A stretch of DNA of 64,000 nt from Alphaproteobacteria bacterium. GTDB lineage: Bacteria > Pseudomonadota > Alphaproteobacteria > Acetobacterales > Acetobacteraceae. The first letter of the stretch is position 1, and each line of letters begins with the position of its first letter. The stretch is taken from positions 124,001-188,000 of the forward strand of contig JAPLOI010000077.1 of NCBI GenBank assembly GCA_026400815.1. The letters run 5' to 3'. Below, one piece after another: positions 25,000 through 33,900 of this stretch. A program made the translations under genes and the position numbers. Below the pieces are notes generated by a model. The model did no database searches, was not told where the DNA came from, and was given only the letters and a program-made list of their open reading frames with translations.

Positions 25000-25389
25000 C
25001 TATGTCGGCTGCAGCGGGTAGCAGGCCTGGGCGGACAGCGAGAGCCCGGTCTTCAGGATCGATTGCGCGCTCACCGGAAACGCCACCGTGGCCACCACCT
25101 TGCGCCCGCAGGTCTCGGTGCTGACGGTGAAGGCGCTGGTGGCCACCGAGACGCCCTGGGTCTGGGTCAGGGCATAGGTCTTGGTCGCGTCGAACGTGCC
25201 GCAGGTAGCCACGTTGATCGCCGAGCAGCGCGCCGCGTTGGTGGTGGCGTATTGCAGTGCCGATTTCATGCGGATCACCATCCCCATCTCCACCACGCCA
25301 AACAGGAACAGCGTCAGTGGCAGGGCGACGAGCCCCATCTCCATGCTGATCACGCCGCGGCGGTCCCGCTGAAGAAGGTGCGTCCTCAT
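25000..25389 (-). CDS. TadE-like minor pilin
   Basis: A 129-residue TadE-like protein. The N-terminus RDRRGVISMEMGLVALPLTLFLFGVVEMGMVIR has the glycine and glutamate before a long hydrophobic helix that marks TadE/TadG pseudopilins. The rest is a short periplasmic domain with two cysteine pairs (ARCSAINVATCG and TCGRK...QACY). The start ATG at 25389 overlaps the stop of the preceding tadE-like gene (ATGA). It is the last gene of a three-gene operon. Tad machinery genes are not in the window. Confidence 0.8.
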   Translation of the reverse strand: MRTHLLQRDRRGVISMEMGLVALPLTLFLFGVVEMGMVIRMKSALQYATTNAARCSAINVATCGTFDATKTYALTQTQGVSVATSAFTVSTETCGRKVVATVAFPVSAQSILKTGLSLSAQACYPLQPT

Positions 25390-25847
25390 TGGATGCGCGA
25401 CAGCGCGGTGGCGGTCAGCACCAGCGGGTTGCTCACATACGGGTAGGGAAAGGTGAAGCTGTACGTGGCGCGGGCATTCACGCGCACATAGGTGCTGGCC
25501 CCCGCACCGTCGGCGCAAGCGGTGCCGCAGGTGACGAAGCTGATCCCGGCGCTGCCGTTCGGGCATCCGCACACCGTGGCCGGCGCCGGCGTGGCCGCAA
25601 GGGTATTGAGCGCGGAGGAACTCGTCACCGCGCCGGAGATCAGTTTGGCGTTGAAGCCATTCGCCGCGGCATAGGCGGCGCCGATATGGGCCGCGGAGAC
25701 CACCTGCATCCGGATCCAGGAGGCGCGGCCGAAATCGTACACCCCGGCCAGCGCCACCGCGAGGAAGCCGCCGGCGATGGCGAACTCCACCGCCGCCATG
25801 CCGCGCCGCCCAAGCCCGCCGCCTTCGCGCCGCATCGCCATCCTCAT
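25386..25847 (-). CDS. TadE-like minor pilin
   Basis: A 153-residue TadE-like protein. GRRGMAAVEFAIAGGFLAVALAGVYDFGRA carries the Gly/Met-Ala-Ala-Val-Glu-Phe pseudopilin motif at the start of the membrane helix. The body contains several cysteines (VCGCPNG, VTCGTACADG) and ends SFTFPYPYVSNPLVLTATALS, as is common in the family. The start at 25847 overlaps the tadG-like stop codon by four bases. It works with its neighbours as an envelope pseudopilin set. Confidence 0.82.
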   Translation of the reverse strand: MRMAMRREGGGLGRRGMAAVEFAIAGGFLAVALAGVYDFGRASWIRMQVVSAAHIGAAYAAANGFNAKLISGAVTSSSALNTLAATPAPATVCGCPNGSAGISFVTCGTACADGAGASTYVRVNARATYSFTFPYPYVSNPLVLTATALSRIQ

Positions 25848-27184
25848 TGCACCAGCACGAGCGCCGGCAGGCTGCCCGGCGGGTCCGAGATGCCCACGCC
25901 GCCGCAATCGTGCTTGAAGGTATTGTTGCCGTTGAAGGTGATGGTGCGAGCCACGATCTGCGTGCATTTGGCGCTGCCATTGTTGCCGGAGACGGTCACC
26001 GGCGCATTGGCGGCATAGATCGCGCCCACGATTGCCAGGCTGGACCCACCCCCGAAATCGATCGCGGCATTTGCGGCGGCGCTGCGGTGCATCCACACCG
26101 CGATGCCCTTGGCGATGCCCGTGGTGGGCGCGGTGAGGTTCACCGTCTGGTTTCCCTGCACCTTGAGCGTGCCGTAGTTGCTTCCGGTGGAACTGGTGAA
26201 GAACAGCGTCACGCCATTGCCGTTGATCGTCCAGTCGCCGTTGATCGAAAGCTGGTCGCGGTCGATCATGTAGATGCCAGGGTTCAGCGTCAGCGTATTG
26301 CCGCTGCCGGTCAGCTTCAGCCCGCCGCAGAACACCCAGATCCCGTCCGGCTTGGCCGTGTAGCTGGTGGAGTTGCTGTGCGAGGCGTTGTTGGAGTCGC
26401 AGCGCGCCGGCACCGCTGGGATCGCCCGCGTGGCATAGGGGTCCGCCACCGCGGAAGCGCCGGTCTGCAGCGACTTGGTCACGCACAGGCCGCGCTGGGA
26501 GACGGTGCCGGCATTCAGGCACGGCGCCACCTGGTTGTTCACGCTCCACCCTCCAGTGACATAGCCATTGAGCGCCGTCAGCGTGGCGTTGCTGGTCAGC
26601 GCGATGGCGCTGGCCGATGTGGAATTGGCGTAGACGTTGCAGTGCGAGATGTTGACGGTGTTGGTGCCGTTCATGCTCACGCCGGTGCCGGTCGTGGCCA
26701 GGGAGATGATGCAGGCCCCGCCACCGCTGGTGGAGGGGGCGGTGATCGCCCGCGCGCTCACGACCGGCGGCACCAGCCCCAGCACCCCGGCGAAGATGCT
26801 CGCCTGCGGCTGGGTCACGCTCACCAGGATCGCCGCCGGGTTGCCGGCATAGCTGCCGGAGGTCGGCGGGTTCTGCACCGAGATGCTCACCCCCTTCGTA
26901 CCATCGACGAACCCGTGCGCCGCCACCACCGAAACCGCCTCGGTGGTCACATTCGCATCGGAGCGATAGGCGCGGCCCGCGGCCACGGCGGCCTGGTCGG
27001 TGGCGCCCTGCAGCGAGACCTTGGCCGTCTCCCAATAAGTGGTGTCGATCGCCAGGCCCATGAAGCCGATCAGCACCGAGGTGGCCATGGCGAGCATGGT
27101 GGAAACGCTGGCGCGGCGGTCGCCCGGCAGGCCGCGCGGCAGCGCGGCGAGGGCGGTGCGGAACAGCGGGGCAATGGGGCGCAC
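25844..27184 (-). CDS. TadG-like pilus-associated protein
   Basis: A 446-residue protein with the TadG N-terminal pattern: DRRASVSTMLAMATSVLIGFMGLAIDTTYWETAKVSLQGATDQAAVAAGRAY has one membrane helix followed by the conserved region that precedes the periplasmic part. The remainder is rich in Asn, Ser and Thr with repeating beta turns (for example LKLTGSGNTLTLNPGIY, TITFNGNNTF), suggesting a right-handed beta-helix-like domain in place of a von Willebrand factor A domain. It is the first gene of the tadG-tadE-tadE operon. Its role in an assembled Tad pilus is inferred from the family. Confidence 0.82.
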   Translation of the reverse strand: MRPIAPLFRTALAALPRGLPGDRRASVSTMLAMATSVLIGFMGLAIDTTYWETAKVSLQGATDQAAVAAGRAYRSDANVTTEAVSVVAAHGFVDGTKGVSISVQNPPTSGSYAGNPAAILVSVTQPQASIFAGVLGLVPPVVSARAITAPSTSGGGACIISLATTGTGVSMNGTNTVNISHCNVYANSTSASAIALTSNATLTALNGYVTGGWSVNNQVAPCLNAGTVSQRGLCVTKSLQTGASAVADPYATRAIPAVPARCDSNNASHSNSTSYTAKPDGIWVFCGGLKLTGSGNTLTLNPGIYMIDRDQLSINGDWTINGNGVTLFFTSSTGSNYGTLKVQGNQTVNLTAPTTGIAKGIAVWMHRSAAANAAIDFGGGSSLAIVGAIYAANAPVTVSGNNGSAKCTQIVARTITFNGNNTFKHDCGGVGISDPPGSLPALVLVQ

Positions 27185-27449
27185 GGGGAACCTCCTCTAC
27201 GCCGGCGCGGCAGGTCGGTGCGCGCCGGGGCAGGGGATACATGGGCGCCGGTTTCTCTCATTCGGGTTACAGCGGCGGCGCCTGGCGGGCTTCGGCAGCG
27301 AGAATCTTCGCGATGAATTCCTGAACGGTTTCATAGTGTTGCATTCATGACTTAAACCGTTACCTTTCGCAATAACCGCGCCCCGGATGCCCCCTGTTGC
27401 CCCCCGCCCGCGCCCGGGGGATCATCCTTCTGCAGGGTGGAGGCAGGGC

Positions 27450-29024
27450 ATGGGCATCGCGGGGCGGAATTTCGACGTGATCGTGATCGGCGCCGGATCG
27501 GCCGGCGCGGTGCTGGCCGCGCGGCTGTCGGAAGACCGCGATCGCCAGGTGCTGCTGCTGGAGGCGGGCCGGGATTGGCGGGCAGGGGAGGCACCCGAAG
27601 GCATGCGCAGCGCCAACCCGCTGCGCATCATCGTGCCGCCGGAGATGCAGGCCGCCTGGCAATACCCCGGCCTGATGGCCCGCCGCACCGCGGTGCAGGA
27701 GCCCAAGCTCTACTGGCGCGGCCGCGGCCTGGGCGGCAGCTCCGCCGTCAACGCCCAGATCGCCATCCGCGGCGTGTCCGACGCGTTCGATTCCTGGGCC
27801 GAGGCCGGCTGCGAAGGCTGGTCCCACGCCGCCCTGCTGCCGCACATGAACCGCATCGAGGCCGATCCGCGCGGCGGCCCAAATCACGGCAGCGCCGGCC
27901 CCGTGCCGGTGTATCGCGCCCCGCGCAACGCCTGGGGCCCGATCGACCGTGCCCTGCACGATGCCGCCATCGCCCAGGGCTACCCCGCCCATGATGACCT
28001 CAACGCGCCGGAAGGCGAGGGCGTCGCCACCTACCCGATCAACAACCGCAACGGCGTGCGCGTCTCCACCAACGAGGCCTTCCTGGAACCGGCCCGCGGC
28101 CGCCCCAACCTCACCATCCAGGGCGAGGCGCTGGTGGAGCGCGTGCTGCTGGAAGGCCGCCAGGTGCGCGGCGTGCGCGTGCGCCTGCCCGGCCGCGGCT
28201 GGATCGACATCGCCGCCCGCCAGGTGGTGCTCAGTGCCGGCGCCGTGCATTCGCCCGCGATCCTGCTGCGCTCCGGCATCGGCGACCCCGCCACGCTGGC
28301 CCCGCTCGGCATCCCCATCGCCCACGCCCTGCCGGAAGTCGGCCGCAACTTCATGGACCATCCGATGCTGCGCGCCGCCGTGGTGCTGAAGCCGCAGCAC
28401 CGGCCCACCGACCCGGATGCCCGCCACACCAATCTCTGCGTCAGCTACTCCTCTGGCCTGGCCGGCACCGCCCGGCGCGACATGCTGATGATCGCCATGA
28501 ACCACCGCGGCGTGCTGCCGGAAGGCACCGGCCCCGGCTCGCTCGTGGTGGGCGTGTTCGATGCACGCTCACGCGGCGAGGTGAAGCTTCTCTCCGCCGA
28601 TCCCGCCATCGACCCGCTGGTGGAGGAGAACATGCTCTCCCACCCCGACGACATGCTGCGGCTGCGCGACGGCATGGCCCGGCTGGATCGCCTCGCCGCC
28701 CACCCCGCCATCGCCGATATCGCCGAGCGCATCACCGTCGGGACCACCGACCTCACCCTGCCGCAGGCCATGGCCCTGCCGGAGGCCGAGCAGAACGCGC
28801 TGCTGCTGGCCGAAGCCAGCGACGCCCAGCACGCCGCCGGCACCTGCCGCATGTCCGCCTGGGAAGACCCGCGCGGCGTCACCAACCCCGATGGCACGGT
28901 GAAGGGCCTGTCCGGCCTGCGCGTCGCCGACGCCTCGCTGATGCCGGCGGATTGCCGGGCCAACACGCATTTCACCTGCATGCTGATCGGCGAGAAGATC
29001 GCCGCCGACATGCGCGCCGCGTGA
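27450..29024 (+). CDS. GMC family FAD-dependent oxidoreductase
   Basis: A 524-residue glucose-methanol-choline oxidoreductase. The FAD-binding loop is VIVIGAGSAGAVLAARLSE at the N-terminus. The GMC signature 1 region is GRGLGGSSAVNAQIAIRG, signature 2 is GAVHSPAILLRSGIG, and the active-site histidine region is HAAGTCRMS with the late Asn in ANTHFTC. GMC enzymes oxidise alcohols or choline-like substrates; the substrate here is unknown. The start at 27450 follows GGTGGAGGCAGGG. It stands alone, with its promoter in the 265-base gap after tadG. Confidence 0.92.
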   Translation: MGIAGRNFDVIVIGAGSAGAVLAARLSEDRDRQVLLLEAGRDWRAGEAPEGMRSANPLRIIVPPEMQAAWQYPGLMARRTAVQEPKLYWRGRGLGGSSAVNAQIAIRGVSDAFDSWAEAGCEGWSHAALLPHMNRIEADPRGGPNHGSAGPVPVYRAPRNAWGPIDRALHDAAIAQGYPAHDDLNAPEGEGVATYPINNRNGVRVSTNEAFLEPARGRPNLTIQGEALVERVLLEGRQVRGVRVRLPGRGWIDIAARQVVLSAGAVHSPAILLRSGIGDPATLAPLGIPIAHALPEVGRNFMDHPMLRAAVVLKPQHRPTDPDARHTNLCVSYSSGLAGTARRDMLMIAMNHRGVLPEGTGPGSLVVGVFDARSRGEVKLLSADPAIDPLVEENMLSHPDDMLRLRDGMARLDRLAAHPAIADIAERITVGTTDLTLPQAMALPEAEQNALLLAEASDAQHAAGTCRMSAWEDPRGVTNPDGTVKGLSGLRVADASLMPADCRANTHFTCMLIGEKIAADMRAA

Positions 29025-29036
29025 GAAGGGGGGCGC

Positions 29037-31400
29037 CTATTCGCCCGCCTGCTGCAGCCCGCCCTGCCGCACCGATGCCACCGCCCGCACCCGCGCCGCC
29101 TTCCGCCCGGCCAGCCGGTCATGCACCGTCAGCGCCTGCGCCACCACCTGGTCCATGTTGTAGTAGCGATACGTGGCCAGCCGGCCGACGAAGGTCACAC
29201 CCGGCTCCGCATCCGCCAGCGCCTGGTAGCGGGCATACAGCGCCGCGTTCTCCGGCCGCGGCACCGGGTAGTACGGGTCGCCCTCCGCACTCGGGTACTC
29301 ATAGGTCAGGCTGGTGCGCCGGCTCGCCTGGCCCGTGAGGTATTTGTATTCCGTGATCCGCGTATAGGGCACCTCGGGCGAGGGATAGTTCACCACCCCC
29401 ACCGGCTGGAACCACTCCCGCTCTACCGTCTCGTGCCGGAACTTCAAGGAGCGATACGGCAGCTTGCCCAGGCGATGGCCGAAATACTCGTCCACCGGCC
29501 CGGTGAAGATCAGGTGGCCGTATTCCACCTCGTCGCGGATATCCTGCCACTCGCAGCCCAGCATCACGGTGATGTTGTCGTGGTCCAGCATGTTCTCGAA
29601 CATGCGCGTGTAGCCGTGCAGCGGCATCTGCTGGAACGTGTCGTTGAAATAGCGGTCGTCGTCGTTGCTGCGCACCGGAATGCGCCCGGCCACGGCCTTG
29701 TCCAGCGCGCTCGGCGGCACGCCCCACTGCTTCAACGTGTAGCCACGGAACAACGCCTCGTACAGCTCGCGGCCGACCTTGGAGAGCACGATGTCCTCGC
29801 TGGTGCGCACCTCGGCCACCGTCTCCGCCTTGCTGGCCAGGAACGCCGCCACCTCGCTTTCGCTGAGATCGAGCCCGAAGAACGTGTTCACCGTGGTGCG
29901 GTTGATCGGCACCGGCAGCATCATTTCGCCCACCCGCGCCAGCACGCGGTGCTCATAGGGCCGCCAATGGGTGAAGCGCGAGAGATACGCCACCACCCGG
30001 GGCGCGTTGGTGTGGAAGATGTGCGGGCCGTAGCGATGCACCAGCAGCCCGGCGCTGTTGGTCTCGTCGAACGCATTGCCGCCGATATGCGGCCTGCGAT
30101 CCACCACCAGCACCTTCGCGCCATCCGCGCGCGCCAGCCGCTCCGCCAGCACGGCGCCCGCGAAGCCGGCCCCCACCACGAGGTAGTCGTAGTGCGCCGG
30201 GCGGGCGAGATGGGGGGCCACCACGCTGCGTTGCAGCAGCGCGGGCGCGTTGGCGGCCATCTTGGCCGTGATCATGGCCCACATCGCCGCCCAGGTGCGG
30301 TCCCAGGACGTGCCGGCCAGCATCCGGTCCACCCCTGCCAGCCAGCCGGGCTGCCGCGTGTCGATTTCCAGCGCCGCGGCGATGCTGGCCACGAACGCCT
30401 TCGCCCCGAGCGCGATCGCCACGCCGGGCAGGTCGCTGTAGTGCCGCACCACATCGGCCACCGGCGTGGAAACCACCGGCCGCCCGGCGGCGAGGTACTC
30501 CGGCAGCTTGGTCGGGCTGATGAAGCGCGTGGAGTCGTTCAGCGCGAACGGCATCACCGCCACATCCCAGTGCCCGACATAATCGGGCAGCGCATCATAC
30601 GCCTTGGCGCCGAGGTAGTGGATGTTGTCCCGCCGCGGCAGGTCATCGGCCGAGATCTTCACCACCGGCCCCAGCATCACGAACTGCCAGTCTGGCCGCG
30701 CCTCCGCCGCCGCTGCCAGCAGGTCGAGGTCGATGCGCTCGTCGATCACGCCGCAATAGCCGATGCGCGGCTGGCTGATGCCGGCCTGGTCCGCCGGCTC
30801 CACGCCGCCGGCGCGCGCGCGCCCGAAATGCGCCGCATCCACGCTGCTGGGGAAGGGATGAATATCCGGGTGCCGGTCGCGCTTGGCTTCGTAGAGCCCG
30901 TGCCCGCCGGTGAACACCAGGTCGGCCCGCGCCATCAGCAGCGCCTCGCGGTCGCGCAAGCCAGCCGGCGCGCCGCGAAAGGCCGAAAGTTCGTCCATGC
31001 AGTCGTACACCACGGCCGCCGCCGGCAGGTGGCCGGAAAAGCCGAGCATCATCGGCGTGTAGTACCACAGCAGCGGCCGCACGATGCCGCGCGCCGCCAC
31101 CAGCCCATCCAGCGCCACGCGCTGCGCCGCCTCGGCCGCCGCCGCGTCCATGCCCTCCGGCAGCCGCATGCGCATCACCTCCAGCTGCGGCGAGCGCGGC
31201 TCGATCTCCAGCATCGGGGCCACATCGGGCGCGAACACCGGCTCTTCCCAGAAGATCACCTTCATCTGGCGTGAAAGCCGGGTGATCAGGTGTTGCGGTC
31301 TCTGGAAAACAAAATCCCACCGCAGATGGGAAAAACAGATCGCCGTCTTCTCAATAATGTTGATGCTTATCGAGGACTTCGCGATATGCTTGGGTGCCAC
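29037..31400 (-). CDS. Fusion: glycosyltransferase plus UDP-galactopyranose mutase
   Basis: A 787-residue two-domain protein. The N-terminal part (about residues 20-370) is a GT4-like glycosyltransferase: ICFSHLRWDFVFQRPQHL, VVYDCMDELSAFRGAP, a GYCGVIDERID centre and SPTKLPEYLAAGRPVVST. The C-terminal part (about 400-770) is UDP-galactopyranose mutase: FAD loop YLVVGAGFAGAVLAERLA, GGNAFDE, HRYGPHIFHTN, a PINRTTVNTF region and YTRITEYKYLTG. The mutase makes UDP-galactofuranose and the transferase would use it for cell-surface glycans. The start is GTG at 31400, with GGAG five bases upstream; a TTG at 31418 is possible. It lies downstream of cofC on the same strand. Confidence 0.9.
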   Translation of the reverse strand: MAPKHIAKSSISINIIEKTAICFSHLRWDFVFQRPQHLITRLSRQMKVIFWEEPVFAPDVAPMLEIEPRSPQLEVMRMRLPEGMDAAAAEAAQRVALDGLVAARGIVRPLLWYYTPMMLGFSGHLPAAAVVYDCMDELSAFRGAPAGLRDREALLMARADLVFTGGHGLYEAKRDRHPDIHPFPSSVDAAHFGRARAGGVEPADQAGISQPRIGYCGVIDERIDLDLLAAAAEARPDWQFVMLGPVVKISADDLPRRDNIHYLGAKAYDALPDYVGHWDVAVMPFALNDSTRFISPTKLPEYLAAGRPVVSTPVADVVRHYSDLPGVAIALGAKAFVASIAAALEIDTRQPGWLAGVDRMLAGTSWDRTWAAMWAMITAKMAANAPALLQRSVVAPHLARPAHYDYLVVGAGFAGAVLAERLARADGAKVLVVDRRPHIGGNAFDETNSAGLLVHRYGPHIFHTNAPRVVAYLSRFTHWRPYEHRVLARVGEMMLPVPINRTTVNTFFGLDLSESEVAAFLASKAETVAEVRTSEDIVLSKVGRELYEALFRGYTLKQWGVPPSALDKAVAGRIPVRSNDDDRYFNDTFQQMPLHGYTRMFENMLDHDNITVMLGCEWQDIRDEVEYGHLIFTGPVDEYFGHRLGKLPYRSLKFRHETVEREWFQPVGVVNYPSPEVPYTRITEYKYLTGQASRRTSLTYEYPSAEGDPYYPVPRPENAALYARYQALADAEPGVTFVGRLATYRYYNMDQVVAQALTVHDRLAGRKAARVRAVASVRQGGLQQAGE

Positions 31401-31507
31401 TCTGCTCTCCACCGTCAACGCCGGTGCAGGAATGCTTGGCCACGCGAAAGGTTCCCCGTCGTTTCATTTGTACGGGGTGATAGGTTGCTGGGTACCCCGC
31501 CGGGTTG

Positions 31508-32182
31508 CTACAGCCCGGCCTCGCCCAACCGCCGCGGTACCGCCATCGCCTCCAGCAGCGCCCGCGTGCGGGTGCCGTGGGACTGCGGCAGCCGCAGGAA
31601 GGCGGCGAGGTCCACGGGATGGTCGATATCCATCGCAATCCCCGGCTGGCGCACCACCTGTGGCTCCATCCCGGCCGCCCGCGCGGCATCAAGGTGCGGG
31701 AAGTAGGAGTTCTCGCCAAAGCGCAGCTTCACGGCCATGGGCGGCGAGACGATCACCGTGTTCGATCCCTGCTCGTCATGCGCCGGCACGATGGTGAACC
31801 CTGCCGAACCCGCATGCGCCGCCAGCGCCGCATCGATCTCGCCCGGCATGGTGGCGGGAATATCGATCGGCAGCGTCAGGATGCCCGCCACGCCCTCGGC
31901 CGCCAGCACACGCCGCCCGCCATCCACGCTGCCGGTATGCCCATCGCGCGCGCCGGTCTCGATCACCCGCCAGCCTTCGCGCTTGGCGATCGCCACCGCG
32001 CGGGCCTCCAGCGTCACCAGCGCCACGCCGGCCAGGCGCGTGCTGCCAGCCAACGCCGCCAGCACCTCCTCCATCATCGTGATGGCCAGGGCATGCCGCT
32101 CCTCCGGCGACAGGAAGCCGGCCAGGCGCTGCTTGGCGCCCTCCAGCTCCTTCACCGGAATCACGGCCCAAATGCCGCTCAT
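31508..32182 (-). CDS. cofC: 2-phospho-L-lactate (or phosphoenolpyruvate) guanylyltransferase, F420 biosynthesis
   Basis: CofC/FbiD activates a three-carbon phospho-acid with GTP for F420 side-chain synthesis. The 224-residue protein starts with the nucleotidyltransferase motif IWAVIPVKELEGAKQRLAGFL and has GILTLPIDIPATM, PAHDEQGSNTVIVSPP, RFGENSYFPHLDAA and AMDIDHPVDLAAFL, all in the CofC order. Whether the acid is phospholactate, phosphoenolpyruvate or 3-phosphoglycerate cannot be told here. It overlaps cofD by four bases and is the last gene of the fgd-cofE-cofD-cofC operon. Confidence 0.92.
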   Translation of the reverse strand: MSGIWAVIPVKELEGAKQRLAGFLSPEERHALAITMMEEVLAALAGSTRLAGVALVTLEARAVAIAKREGWRVIETGARDGHTGSVDGGRRVLAAEGVAGILTLPIDIPATMPGEIDAALAAHAGSAGFTIVPAHDEQGSNTVIVSPPMAVKLRFGENSYFPHLDAARAAGMEPQVVRQPGIAMDIDHPVDLAAFLRLPQSHGTRTRALLEAMAVPRRLGEAGL

Positions 32183-33135
32183 GCGCGCAGGGAGTCAGCC
32201 AGCTCCAGCGACACCTGCGCCAGCGCCACCTTGTCCTCCAGCGAGGTCATCAGCGTCGGCGCCAGCACGCAGCGCGCCGCCAGCCCCTCGGCCTCCGCCG
32301 CGTCCTGGCGGTCCAGCACGTAGCCATCCAGCAACGCGCCATAGCGCTTGGCCACGGAAGCGGCCCCCGCCGGCAGGCCCAGCTCGGCCATCATCTTCGC
32401 CGTCGGCCCCTTCACCGCCTTGCCGCCGATGATGGGCGAGACCGCCACGCACGGCGCCGTTCGCGCCGCGAAGGCTTCGCGCACGCCGGGCAGCGCCAGG
32501 ATCGGCTCCACCGAGATGAACGGGTTGGAGGGGCAGATCACGATCGCCCGCAGCCGGGGGCTCGCCAGCGCAGCGAGGAAATCGGGATGCGCCCGCGCCG
32601 TCTCGGCCCCATCGAACCGCAACGCCTTCACCACCGGCCGGCATTGGCGGCCGACGAAATAGTCCTGGAAATCCAGCAGCCCCTCGTCGCTGTCCACGCG
32701 CGTGCGCACGGGATCATCGGACATCGGCAGCACGCGCGCTTCGATCCCCAACCGCCGCGTCATGTCCGTGGTGATGGAAGACAGCGTCTCGCCAGCCTTC
32801 AGCCGCAACGTTCTGGCCACATGCAGCGCGAGGTCACGATCCCCCAGCCGGAACCACGCCGGCCCGCCCAGCGTGGCCAGCACCTCCATGAAATTCCAGC
32901 TTTCGTCCCGCCGCCCCCAGCCCAGCGTCTGGTTGTCCAGGCCCGAGAGCGCATAGGTCAGCGTGTCGATATCCGGCGAGATCGAAAGCCCGAGATGCTC
33001 GAAATCGTCGCCGGTATTGGCCACGATCAACAGGTTCTCCGGCGCTACCACCTTGGACAAGCCGAGCGCCAGCTTCGCGCCGCCGACGCCGCCGGAGAGC
33101 GCCAGCACGAGATCGCGGCTCCCAAGGGAACTCAT
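32179..33135 (-). CDS. cofD: 2-phospho-L-lactate transferase, F420 biosynthesis
   Basis: CofD/FbiA transfers the activated acid to the deazaflavin Fo to give F420-0 or its dehydro form. The 318-residue protein shows the family start LALSGGVGGAKLALGL, the substrate region NTGDDFEHLGLSISPDIDT, YALSGLDNQTLGWG, FRLGDRDLA, ICPSNPFISVEPILALPG and SPIIGGKAVKGP. The ATG at 33135 overlaps the cofE stop codon (ATGA); a longer frame exists but is only a shadow of cofE. Domain order and length match single-function CofD proteins. Confidence 0.95.
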   Translation of the reverse strand: MSSLGSRDLVLALSGGVGGAKLALGLSKVVAPENLLIVANTGDDFEHLGLSISPDIDTLTYALSGLDNQTLGWGRRDESWNFMEVLATLGGPAWFRLGDRDLALHVARTLRLKAGETLSSITTDMTRRLGIEARVLPMSDDPVRTRVDSDEGLLDFQDYFVGRQCRPVVKALRFDGAETARAHPDFLAALASPRLRAIVICPSNPFISVEPILALPGVREAFAARTAPCVAVSPIIGGKAVKGPTAKMMAELGLPAGAASVAKRYGALLDGYVLDRQDAAEAEGLAARCVLAPTLMTSLEDKVALAQVSLELADSLRA

Positions 33136-33899
33136 CGAAACAGATCCTCCTGCGGCGGCCGCACCAGCTGCGCCACCCCCATCGCCGGCTGCGACCACGA
33201 GAGCCCACGCACCAGCACTACCGGCTGCCCCTCGGCACCCTGGCCCTGGATCAGCGAGGCCGCTGCTGCAATTTCATCGGCAAAGCCGCTGATGCTCACT
33301 TCCAGGATGCGCCCGAACAGATCCGGGTTGCCGCGCAGGTCCACCAGCGCCGGCAGGCCCGCCGCCCCGATGGCGATCCCCGCCGTGCCCCGCCGCCATG
33401 CGCGGCCAAAGCTGTCGGAAATCACCACCCCGAACGGCCCGCCCACCGAAGGCGCCAGCCGCGCCCGCAGCCGCTCGGCACTGGCATCGGGGTCTTCCGG
33501 CAGCAGCAGCACGCGCTCGGTGCCGTCCTGCGCGCCCACGTTGGAATGGTCGATGCCCGCATTGGCCATCACCCAGCCGCGCTTATGCTCCACGATCAAC
33601 AGGTTCGGCCGCGCCCTGACCACCCGCACTGCCTGGTCCAGGATCACCTGCACCACGCGCGGGTCCTTCTGCACCGTCTGCGCCAGCTCGATCGCCTCGG
33701 CGGAGGCCACCACAGTGGGGATCTCCACGATCCGCCCCTCGGCCTTCGAGACGATCTTCTGCGCCAGCACCAGCACATCGCCGGGCTCAAGAGAAAACCC
33801 GGCGCGGTCAAGCCCGGCCTCGATCAGCGCGGCGAGGTCGTCACCCGGCCGCACCATCGGCAGGCCGGGTAGCGCATGCAGCGAAAGGGAGGCGGCCAC
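33132..33899 (-). CDS. cofE: Coenzyme F420-0:L-glutamate ligase
   Basis: CofE adds gamma-linked glutamates to F420-0 using GTP. The 255-residue protein has the CofE pattern: LEPGDVLVLAQKIVSKAEGR, ANAGIDHSNV, the catalytic-site block VVISDSFGRAWRRGTAGIAIG and LVDLRGNPDLFGR. It ends after this domain, so it lacks the C-terminal nitroreductase-like part that actinobacterial FbiB uses to reduce dehydro-F420. The start is GTG at 33899, one base from the fgd stop codon, and the end overlaps cofD by four bases. An unlinked reductase may be needed. Confidence 0.94.
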   Translation of the reverse strand: MAASLSLHALPGLPMVRPGDDLAALIEAGLDRAGFSLEPGDVLVLAQKIVSKAEGRIVEIPTVVASAEAIELAQTVQKDPRVVQVILDQAVRVVRARPNLLIVEHKRGWVMANAGIDHSNVGAQDGTERVLLLPEDPDASAERLRARLAPSVGGPFGVVISDSFGRAWRRGTAGIAIGAAGLPALVDLRGNPDLFGRILEVSISGFADEIAAAASLIQGQGAEGQPVVLVRGLSWSQPAMGVAQLVRPPQEDLFR

Positions 33900-33900
33900 G

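Noticed and set aside
22025-25446. Long plus-strand open frames opposite the M20, D-aminopeptidase-like and pilin genes
   Set aside because: Shadow frames with repeated His/Arg/Pro composition. The minus-strand proteins carry intact catalytic motifs.
29121-31274. A 717-residue plus-strand open frame
   Set aside because: It is antisense to the glycosyltransferase/UGM fusion and consists of His/Arg/Val-rich sequence without structure.
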